Shown: in pieces, positions 26,776 to 36,400 of the stretch
Layout of the letters: every line of letters starts with the position of its first letter
How positions within the stretch are numbered: position 1 is the first letter of the stretch
From: Tetranychus cinnabarinus
Taxonomy: Eukaryota > Arthropoda > Arachnida > Trombidiformes > Tetranychidae
Direction: 5' to 3'
NCBI GenBank assembly: GCA_022266195.1
Contig: WHVY01000001.1
Coordinates: 434,001 to 498,000, forward strand
DNA: 64,000 nucleotides
Notes under the pieces: model-generated
What the model was told of the DNA's origin: nothing
Databases searched by the model: none
Seen by the model: the letters and a program-made list of their open reading frames with translations, nothing else
Translations under genes and position numbers: made by a program

Positions 26776-27206
26776 TCAACCTCAACATTCAACAATTTCA
26801 TTGATTGTTCGGATGATCGTCACTTTAGACTGGATTAATCAAGCTAAATATTCAATGAGAAAGAAATTCTGATTTCATCAAATGAATGTCAAATGAGAGT
26901 TCAAGAAGTGGAATGATCTTGACTCCAAAGATAGAATAGTATGAAAAACAGTCGAAATCGAGTCTTGAGTCTTTACTTTCTTTGGTTGCTAAGGTATTAG
27001 GTTGCTCGATTAAGGACTAACATGAGATATTCTTATATCAAGAATTTCATTTATTGAATTAACCCTTCATTATTATCGGATAAGCATTAAGTTGACTATA
27101 AATGCATAATAGTAATCATCTGAAAACACAATAAGCAATGCTTGTTAACGATTAAATTGATGAAACCAAAAAGCCAGAGGTTAAAGTATCTGTAAATAAA
27201 CTATAA
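26776..27206 (-). repeat. Right arm of long inverted repeat
   Basis: Reverse-complement partner of 22096-22525. With it, it encloses about 4.25 kb that includes the first SK S1 exon. The arms differ by a few per cent by eye, so the event is fairly recent or the arms convert each other. Confidence 0.9.
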
Positions 27207-27210
27207 CAAG

Positions 27211-27501
27211 ATGGTCAACATCAAAAGTGTAGTGAAAACTCAAGTAAAAAGTGACGCCAATCCGAGTTATTTTATTCCCATCTTTGAATTACCCTTTTGC
27301 ATGGAGAGAGTTTTACCGAAAAAAGTTAAAAAGTCGCCGCCAGCACCAACCTTACCGACCTTACCGACACCGAGTTCACCGCTAGCTATACCAATGACAC
27401 CATCAAGTCCATCAATATCACCTGTTCATCAAAATCACCATCCTTGGCTCAAGCCTTTTGCATTTACATCTTTCTGTGAACCTCCAGCAATCAAATGTTA
27501 A
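27211..27501 (+). CDS. Pro-rich open reading frame beside the inverted repeat (doubtful)
   Basis: An uninterrupted frame of 96 codons starts with ATG four bases outside the right arm of the inverted repeat. The protein begins with a Lys/Val/Ser-rich segment, followed by a Pro/Thr/Ser-rich stretch (about residues 43-75, PTLPTLPTPSSP-like) and a final part with Cys and Trp. Composition is unlike the surrounding random AT-rich frames, which is the only argument for coding. No signal peptide, domain or splice partner was recognised. It lies antisense inside the region between the two SK S1 exons. It could be a small gene, an exon of a gene not resolved here, or chance. Confidence 0.25.
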   Translation: MVNIKSVVKTQVKSDANPSYFIPIFELPFCMERVLPKKVKKSPPAPTLPTLPTPSSPLAIPMTPSSPSISPVHQNHHPWLKPFAFTSFCEPPAIKC

Positions 27502-27773
27502 TTAAGAAAACACAAAAGCAACCGTAAGTCGAGTTTACAACTCAACAGTTATTGGCACTGGAAAGAAATTTTCAGTCGAAACAATATTTATCAATCGCCG
27601 AAAGAGCAGACTTTTCAACATCTTTATGTACATATTGCGTATTCAAATGTACAACAATGTTAAGTGTCATTTTGTCTTTCTTTTAAATTTGTCTTTCTTT
27701 TTTACTGTCTATTTTAGTCTCTTTATTATCTGCATTTCCTGAGTCTCAGGGTTGGGTTCTAAAAATTTGTATA

Positions 27774-28063
27774 CAGTCACCTACCAGATAATGCACATAA
27801 ATTTTTCAATGGCCCCTAATATGGGGGGGCTATATTTACTTTTGAATTCAGTCGAATTTCGATTCGATTTCCTTAATTATCAATTAGTTTAATTCAATTT
27901 TCTTTCGTGAAATTTTAATCTAAAAACTCTGAGAATCAGTTTAAAAAAACATTTTTGCCTAAATTTGATCTATTAAGGAAGATTGAAAATCATGAATTAA
28001 ACTGATCGACGAATAGTGTAAATAAGCTATTTTGCGAGTGGTGCAGTATCTGGTAGGTGACTG
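27774..28063. mobile_element. MITE of Tc1/mariner type, 290 bp
   Basis: Terminal inverted repeats of about 24 bp begin CAGTCACCTACCAGATA and end with the complement TATCTGGTAGGTGACTG; one mismatch is seen in the inner part. The element is bounded by TA on each side (27772-27773 and 28064-28065), as expected for the TA target duplication of Tc1/mariner transposons, which also often start with CAGT. The interior has no reading frame but contains a small GC palindrome (GCCCC...GGGGGGC near 27811-27830). It is non-autonomous and lies between the two SK S1 exons. Confidence 0.85.
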
Positions 28064-28184
28064 TATTTTTCCGGCAACATTTAGGCCATAATCTTTCATT
28101 TGCGATTACAAGAAAATTTATAGACTGTTTGAGAAATTTCGACAGAAAAATACCAAAACGTTATCAGTATATAAGATAATATTT

Positions 28185-28483
28185 AACATTTTTAGGTTTC
28201 TCTTCAATCCGACAGTCTTTCCATTGTGACAAAAGCTAGTGACTCGACTTTTTCAATTGTCTTCAATTGACTGTGTTATCACAAGCAAAACGAAATGAAA
28301 CAAGAAAAAATGGAAAGCAGATTGAGGATTAAAAATGAGCTCAAATGAAGATTTTAATCAACTTGATTGACTTCAAAAAAACTTTTGTCAAACAAAAATA
28401 GATCAAATAAAAAATTTTAGTTGATCAAAAAAGAACCAGTAAAGATGACTGAAGATGAATAAAGTTGAAGTTTGGAAATTTTA
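28185..28483 (+). repeat. Tandem repeat unit, copy 1 (downstream of second S1 exon)
   Basis: About 300 bp starting AACATTTTTAGGTTTCTC and ending near GTTGAAGTTT, repeated in the same orientation at 28921-29230 with moderate divergence. The two copies bracket the duplicated S1 segment. No coding potential is evident. Confidence 0.85.
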
Positions 28484-28537
28484 AATGTAGAAACAGAACT
28501 CGTATGGATCGAACACATGAAAAGTTTAAAGTGAAGG

Positions 28538-28908
28538 TAAATACAAAAGAAAAGTTTTTTCTCTGTTTGGTGGACAGAAGAAGGAACATTCAAGTTGAAC
28601 ATTGTAGCAACACTGGCTAACATAGACACCAATCACTTGTCAATCAATAATTAATCGAAACTTACCTTGGAGTAAATAGAGGCAGAGGAAAGTTCATTTT
28701 CAATAACCATGATAATTATACCGAAAAGTGCCATAACAAGAGCATAATCACTTATCCGTTTTCGCTTCTCAAAGAGAGCCTTTCGCCTGCCCAAACGGTA
28801 GCCAACATTGGGTTGATGGAAGCCAATCGGACCTCCACCACATGAGATACTTGTACCAGCACCAGGCGCTGTATCATTGACACTGACACCGAAGTTCGAA
28901 GGCAAGCC
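28538..28908 (-). repeat. Segmental duplication copy 2 with the SK S1 exon
   Basis: Partner of 25390-25803, same orientation, about 3.1 kb away. Similarity covers the intronic flank (including TGGACAGAAGAAGGA and CAAGTTGAACATTGTAGCA), the donor and the exon up to the codons around GVSV, then stops. Confidence 0.85.
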
Positions 28909-29004
28909 CTGATCCAATGTAACATTTTTAGGTTTCTCTACAATCAGAGAAAGTATTTTCATTGTGACAACAGTAGGTGAGTCGAGTTTTTCATTTGTTT
29001 TCAA
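28666..29004 (-). CDS. SK: Alternative (duplicated) first exon of the SK gene
   Basis: Open from an ATG at 29004 to a donor GTAAGT at 28665-28660, 113 codons, phase 0 and so able to splice to the S2 exon at 14229. The C-terminal 80 or so residues (GPIGFH, LFEKRKRISDYAL, S1, ENELSSASIYSK) match the exon at 25557-26003 almost exactly. The N-terminal 30 or so residues are unrelated and derive from the flanking 300-bp tandem repeat. Either this is a true alternative 5' exon with its own promoter, or a recent duplicate not yet decayed. The intact frame, donor and S1 favour function; the start codon is a guess, since transcription evidence is lacking. Confidence 0.6.
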
Positions 29005-29230
29005 TTGTCTGCTTCACAAGCAAAATGAAATGAAACAAGAAAAAGCTGAAAGACAAAATAAGAGCAAATTGAGGATTAAAAATGAGCTCAAATGAAGATT
29101 GTAAGTAACTTGATTTGCTTCAAAAAAACTTTTGTCAAACAAAAATAGATCAAATGAACAATTTTAGTAGATCAAAAAAGCACCAGTAAATATCGTTGAA
29201 GATTGTTGAGGTTGAAGTTTTGAAATTTTC
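28921..29230 (+). repeat. Tandem repeat unit, copy 2 (upstream of second S1 exon)
   Basis: Second copy of the unit at 28185-28483. Part of it (to about 29004, minus strand) is read as the novel N-terminal coding sequence of the alternative SK first exon, which is an example of non-coding repeat sequence entering an open frame. Confidence 0.85.
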
Positions 29231-29554
29231 AATCAACATTAAACTCAAACTCAAACACAAACCGCCATCTACAACTAAAGAGGTGCAACTAAAGAGTGGC
29301 TATTCAATGATGCTCTTTACCTCTTTCCCTTCATCCTCCTCAACTTGATCCTCATCCTTACCTACTCTCATCTCACTCTCTCACTCAGATAATGTGCGCT
29401 CACTTATTGGGAAGAATAATTTGTGTTCACTTTATTTCATGGTTAACTGTTGTTTACATCTTCTCATGATCTCTCCTCCTCATCACCATCTTCATCCTTC
29501 AACACAAACACCACCAATTGATTTGTCAATATTGTTCATGTTTCTTCACCAAGA

Positions 29555-32500
29555 ATGATCCCTTTACATCACCATCATTTCCCCTTGAAACTAATCAGTG
29601 CCATTATCGTGTTTAACATGTTTCTTTCCTCTACAAATGGTCGCTTGATGCTATTCAAATCAGCCTCATCTTCACCAATAAAACACCGTAAACCACTCAA
29701 AGAGTCGCCAATATATTTCATTACAACCCGCTTAGCGAAACCATCGTTAATCTCTTCAATTTCATCTTCAATTTCGTCCTCCTTTTCCTCATCCAAACCA
29801 TCAACTTCACCACCTTTACCCAACTCAATGGATAATCAAAGTTTAAAGGTTCCTCCAAGGAAAACCTATTCACCTTCAATGGATAAAAGTTTACTCTCAT
29901 CGGCCATTTACAAGTTACCTTTAAAGTTCATCTCCAATGCAAAGCCAATCGACATAATTACAGGTAAAATTTCGATTTTTTTCTCTTTTTCTCTTTCCCT
30001 CAATTCCACCTTATTTTTCATCAAATTCAAGGTTAATTGATCATCTATTTCAATCGAGTTTCAATTTCAGTCGAAGAAAAAGTTTATTGCAAACTAGTTC
30101 AATGTTGATGTTCAAGTTGACACATTTAATTGTTGATCCAAAATGAAAAATTTTATAAAAGACTCGAAAGTCAATCACATTAAATAGGAAAAGAAAGTGG
30201 CATTAATTGAAAGGCTATTGAACTCGATTACCTTGATTGATTTTTGAGTAAAAACATTTTCTAAATGTTGTTTTACCTTCAAATTGATTGCCTTATCATT
30301 TCATGTAATTAAATTATATTCAATCAAACAACAACAAAAGCTTGGAAAAAGTGTCTTTAATTTATCTGTATTTACGGTAATTGATTAACAACAAACACAC
30401 GAAATGATAGTTTAAAGGGTTAACTTGGAAAAAGAAGAGAGAGAAAAAAGTGAATAAATTTTCGCTCAACCAGCTTCCATGATAATAACAAGATTACGCT
30501 GATTGTTGACGGATGTTGCCTTACTATTACTGTCAACAAGATAATTTGTCAGGATTGATTCCTGTTGATGGTCAAACCCTTTCCTCTCGTACGCTCAACT
30601 ATGAGAAGCACGTAACTCTACATACACTCATCACCATCACCTTAGGCAAAGCTCAGAGTTGAAAAAAAGATTCAATCTTGAGATAGCATCTATTATGATG
30701 ATTTAATGCTTTCCATGAAATCACTTTTTTTCTCAATTTTATTTTCCTTTTTTTCTGTGCGCTTCTTTAAAAACTAACAAATAACCCTTTGCATTTCAAG
30801 ATAATTATCATCATTATCATCATGATCAGGACCTACTGATATTGCATGATAATTTATTTTTCATTACAAGTTTAACAAGACAGAAAATGATGAGAAGAAT
30901 AAAAAAAGATAATCAATTTCATTCATTTTACTTTTTCTTTCATGAGAAAATTGATAGAAAAAAATGAATTTTCAGTGAATTTCCAAAATTATTTCACAAT
31001 CCAAAGGTTTTTTGCAAAAAAAGTTTAGCATTGTCGGTTTAGTCGATTTAGCATTAAAAATGTATTCTGAATTTCCACCAAAAAACATTCGACAAAATAT
31101 TGAAAATTTCATTGTAAGATTAGTTCAAAAAAGAAAAATTTCAACTCTAAAGTTTTTCGAGATTTGTCAAAAATTCATTTCACCATCGATAGAATTAGAA
31201 GACAAACGTTGCTTTCATGTTTTTCAACCTTTGATTCTTCATTGAGTTTCCCAAAATTATTTAAAAATTTGAAGGTTTTCAAAAAAAGGTCATTTCAAGT
31301 TCAATTCAACATGAAATTTCATCACAATTTACCGAAATATTCGACACAAAAAAGGTTCGAAAATTAACTTCTTGATTGATTCAAAATTAGATGAAATTCA
31401 ATTCAAAAAGTCCATCTGAAACTCGGAAATTTTCGAAATTTCCATCGATAGAATTTACAGAAAAAAGAAGAAAAAAACTAACAATAATTGCAAATGTTGA
31501 ACCTTTTCAATGTTCATCAACCTTCACTGATTACCATGATAATTAGCCATTGTAATTGTGGTGATAATTAAATGATAATTGTAACAAGTTATCATTTCCA
31601 TGTTAAACCTTTTCTCTATTGAATGGAAATTTGAGCGATTTTCTTGCGATAAAATTAGTTCCTTTCCAAGGCAATTGTAATTACAATGAAAATTGTTTGC
31701 ACCAAAATTGCCAGATTCAATTAGGTTGTAATGAGTTGAAAATGATGGCGAGAATGAAAAAAGGGTTGAAAATTGTAATTAACTTCTTTTCTATCCTCGG
31801 GTTATAATGATAATAATAATCAATTAAAATATATCCTTCAATATTCTGGGTGTGGGTTTATTTAATTTTCATAATTATCGTTATCAACATCATGTTTATT
31901 ATTTGATTATTAGGGAATATTATTAAACCATAAGAACAACAATTTTCAAGATTCATCAATAAAACAACAGAATATCAATTTTCTTTCTTTTCTTTTATCA
32001 AATTAACATTAACTGAATTATTAAGAAAAAATATTCTCAACACTAAACTCTTTACTTCATGAACCGCTAGCTCATCTGGTGTTGACCTTTTTTCAGTATT
32101 CTTTGTTTATTGAGATTTGTTTGTTGTTTCATCGATCCTCGGAACTGCTTGGAACACAAACCCTGAAGCATTATTTTTCATGGTAAATTGAAACAATTGA
32201 ATTGATCAGAGTTTACAAGTTTTTTCTTTCTTTTTTGAACCATTTTATCTTCCAACCCTTGAACATATCAATTAGATCCTGATTTTTCATCGTTTCATGA
32301 AACGCTACTAAATTCATTTGAGAATTGCTCGGCAAATCTTTTTCTTCTTCTTGAAACTCATCTCAACAGTTTCAATAGCTTGTTGCCTTGAGCCAAATAT
32401 GATTATCATTCTCATCATTCTGTTTATCCTGATCAACCGAATGCATCTGATGAGTTTCCGGCAGTTTCATTCAGTCTATCGCCATCATTCTTTCATTGAA

Positions 32501-32747
32501 ATATATCATTTTCTTTTCTACTTTAATTACCCCATTCTGATTTGTTTACTAATATGTTCTCTTTTTTGCTCTTCTTTTCTCTAAATATTCAGGTTTCACC
32601 AAACACGGGAACAATTTCATGGTCAAGAATAAGAAACAAAATCCCAAGAAACCGTCAAATGTGATTTATCTTCCAGTTAAATACCATTCAAATGGGAAAC
32701 CAAGTAAAGTGATTATAAACAAGTTCACAAAGAATTTCCAAATGTGA
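29555..32747 (+). CDS. Small basic secreted protein, 2 exons, unknown family
   Basis: Exons 29555-29963 and 32593-32747 join at a phase-1 GT-AG intron of 2.6 kb (donor GTAAAA, acceptor ATTCAG), giving 187 residues and a TGA stop. The N-terminus has a His-rich start followed by a hydrophobic core (about residues 11-25, LKLISAIIVFNMFLSS) and small residues near 26-29, fitting a signal peptide cleaved before about residue 30. The middle (residues about 60-100) is Ser/Pro-rich. The C-terminal exon is strongly basic (Lys/Asn-rich, with VIYLPVKYHSNGKP near residues 156-169). There are no cysteines in the mature chain, so it is not a disulphide-rich peptide. It is transcribed divergently from the SK gene. 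I do not recognise the family; a secreted salivary, cuticular or neuropeptide-like role would be guesswork. Confidence 0.6.
29964..32592. other. Intron of the secreted-protein gene (2.6 kb)
   Basis: AT-rich intron. Open stretches at 31012-31367, 31619-31807 and 32318-32584 on the plus strand have no start context, splice partner or family resemblance and were not called. Confidence 0.5.
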
Positions 32748-33449
32748 TGAACGCTGATCAACTATTCATGTTATTATATCAACAATTATTTATAAAACTT
32801 TATTTTTCATTACCATTCTCATTTTGGAATTTTATAATTTTCTATTTAAGATTAAAATTTTCAATTTTTAGCTCAAATTTCATTCTCAATCATTTGTAAA
32901 TGATGAAGACCGAAATATTATTATTACCGAAATAGCGAACTTAAAAACAAGACAATTTCAATGAGAAGTCCGTTTAATTGGAAACTTAGAAGCTTGAAGC
33001 TGCGATTGACTTTCATCTTAAATTCAGATTGCATTCGATGACCAAACTCAAGGTCAAATAAAAGTCCTGAAGTCTTACTTTTGAATGCAATGAATTTTGA
33101 TTGGAAATTATTTCTTGCAACTCATGCACTTTGCCATTTCCTGAATATCTATTATACTATTAGATTTTTGCCTTGCAAGCAGTCGAACTTTTTCTTTGAT
33201 TTAAATTTAAGTTATTTTATTACAAAAAAAGAGTCAACATTTGTGTTTTTTGTTCGGCAATTTATCCGATTTCTCATTGATATTCACACCAATCTAATGA
33301 TTATTTGGTTGAATGAAAGAGACAGAGAGAACACACAACTCGATTTAAGATGAAAAAAAGGCGATCGCATCTGTTAACCTTCAAAGGTTGTTCGACTTTT
33401 GTGACATTATTTATTTTTCCAATTAACCATTTTCTTGATTCTTGTTTAT
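32748..33449. other. Intergenic region between convergent secreted-protein and kinase genes
   Basis: AT-rich DNA with both 3' ends. One Phe/Leu-rich open stretch at 33081-33353 looks like chance. Confidence 0.5.
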
Positions 33450-33452
33450 TCA
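33445..33452 (-). promoter_or_regulatory. Stop codon overlapping a polyadenylation signal (kinase gene)
   Basis: The minus-strand sequence reads TGAATAAA: the TGA stop (33452-33450) shares its last base with AATAAA (33450-33445). If used, the 3' UTR would be only some 20-30 nt. Confidence 0.4.
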
Positions 33453-36400
33453 CGGATTCGGAAGAAGATATCTTCTCTCTGTTTCATGACAGTCATCCTT
33501 TGATTGACTAATCCATTCTTGAGCTCGAGACTGGGAAGGCATTAATTGGCTACAAGATAAACTTCGAGACACTCCAGCTCCTGAGTTGAATGCATGATGA
33601 TCACCCTGAGAGAAGAAATAAAAAAGTTCCAATTAAAAAAAACAAACAAATGTTTCTCCTGTCAAACTTACTCTATCATGAGATGGGTTAAGTTTTGCTA
33701 TTGAAGAAGCTCTTGGACTTCGTTGAAGTAACCAACGATCTTTATAATATTTACGAACTTCAACAACTGGATATCTTTTGGACGGTTTAATTTCCATCAT
33801 TCGCTTAAAACAACGTAACAACCTTGGTGTGAATCGACGGAATTCACGAGGAGTTCGAGTGGTTACACGCTTTTGCCAGTCAACAAACTCACTAAACCTA
33901 GGATCTGTAATATCTGCTCGTTCCCATGGAAATTTGGTTGTTAAACAGGCAAATATCAGCATCGCCAGTTGCCAAACATCAGAACCTAGTTCAACATTGT
34001 AACCTGCAAAAGGAAAGTAAACAGAAGAAGAAAAAAGATGAAACTTGTATCAAGTTTATTGCGAAGTAATTATGACTTTCTTAGGCCATTAAGTAGCTCT
34101 TTTGATTTATATTCATGTTTACACAGTTTATCATTACCATTTTAATATCATGATCAACTTGATTCAACTGGCAATAAATATTAAACTGAGAAACAAGAAA
34201 CTTTTCTTCTCTCATTATTTTGTCTTAAAAAGATTAACCTTTATTAATGAATGTAATATATTAATAACAGTAACTTGTTCAGAGTTTTCATGAACACTTG
34301 TTATATGATAGATCATCATCATTATCATCATGTGAACAAGAAGAAAAGTTACTCGGTTTTTTGGTGAATCAGAGGCAACCTTTTTATCTTGCTATATTGA
34401 TCATGTTAATGTTTGAATAAATTATCTGAAAAAAAGGCGAAACAATTATCATAATAAAACTGTTTGAGTTACAGTTTGGCTTCAGTTTTTAATAAACAAT
34501 AGCAGTTTAACAGGTAATCAATTTTCATATTAAAGTTGAATGTATTCGCATTCATCAAGTTGATGTTAATTAAAAGTGTTAAAACTGACAATCTAGATTA
34601 AGATCTGACCGTGAAAATGGATTGCATTCATTTATGTTTCCAGTTTGGATATTTAAAAATAGAAGTTTAAATTTAATATTTGGTCAGCAAATTTTCATTT
34701 ATCGGTCAAGTTTGGAAGCGAGTTTCTGCATTGTTATCATTATTCATTATTCATAAAATGCAAATAAAGTTGCTCCAAGGTTTGATATTTAACATGATAA
34801 AGAAACAAATTAAAGTCAATTTCGATGGAAAGATTAACCAAGATTCAACAAAAATGATCTTTAACCAAAATGGTCTAGAGACAGGCAGACAGACATGAAA
34901 TAAAAGGGAAACATTTAAAAGTTTTTTTAGAGGTTTTTCGATTTTCGGTTCAATCGAAAAATCGATTGATTTGTTTGGAAAAATTTTGTTTAATTAATTC
35001 GACTAAATCGTCATCAATCTCTCAATTATGAATAACTTACTTTACTTTCGATGCTCATGATTATTGATTTCAGAAGTGAGAGATTGATGAAAATTTGACT
35101 TTAATTTGTTCCTTTAAAATCGAAAAAAAATTCGAAAAGTCAAGATTTAAATCGAGATTTGTTGATTCGATAAATGAATATATTTCTTTTGGTGTGTTTC
35201 ATCGAAAGTTGAACAATTGACTTTTGAAGTTAGAATAAGATAATTGAATCTAAATCATGATTATTGGTTAATTAGAACACTTAGAACGAAGTTGGAAAAA
35301 TTGGTTGCAATAGAGTTTTGAAAAAAAGTAGAAATTGATTTTTCGGGTTTCAAAGAGTCTACAATGATGTAAATCACTTGAATAATTGTGGCCATTTTTT
35401 ACCTTCTAAGTGGACAGCTTCCCATATTTCAGGTGGACAAGTTGGCAATGAACGAGTTCGCTTCTTAACCAGTGTTTCAGCTCGTCGGGTTAAACCAAAA
35501 TCGGTTAATTTTACTTTGGTAAAGTCAACTGAAAAGATTAAAATATTTTCAGCTCGAACATCACGATGGACCAATTGTTTATCATGTAAAAACTCTAAGG
35601 CAGAACTAATCTGTTCAATTATTATCTTTGTATCGCGTTCCTCTAGTCCGGCTCCATTTGTACGTTCCACGGCCTGGAAAGTGGTACAAAGGGTGCAATA
35701 CATGTTTGAGGGAGAAAAAGAATGATGATTAAAGTTAAATAGGATAACGATCAAGAATTAGCGTTTAAATGGCAACTTTGATTGGGGACATTCAATTTGA
35801 TGGCAAGAATCAAATTGAAATTGAAATATCTCGACTGTTGACATAAAAGATGATAAAGAAAAACTAATCATGGTTAACATTTGATTGAAATTAGATTTCA
35901 CCTGTTAATCTTAACTTAATCACACTTCAAAAGAGGCTCATTATTTTTATCTAATTATATGTATCAACGAAGAGGCAAGTTGAAACTTTGAGCCTCTTTG
36001 AGCGTGAAAATATTATAATCACTATAAAATGGTCCCTAGGCTACAGTTATTAGCACATTTTTAAGTGATGCTCATTTCAAGCCGTCACAGTTTCCTAATT
36101 AAATTTCAACTTTGATTAAATGATGCTTTGATTGATTGCAACATGAATATGGGTGACATTTGGATCAACATTTTCAACTCAAGTTTAGAGAAGATTCATC
36201 TCAAGGTGAATTTAATACTAGCTTTGATCGAAAGCAAACGAGAAAAGGCCTAAAAGAAATGAGAATTGTCCAAATTCAGAAAGATTTGGTTACAAAAACT
36301 TAGTCTAAAAAGATTGAGAAGAGACCAAAAATAGATGAGACTGAATGAGACGAGAAATGCAGTAATGACCAGAAATGCATTAAATATTGTGTCATGTCAA

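Noticed and set aside
33778..35725. Plus-strand open frames at 33778-34002 and 35378-35725
   Set aside because: Antisense shadows of the kinase exons.
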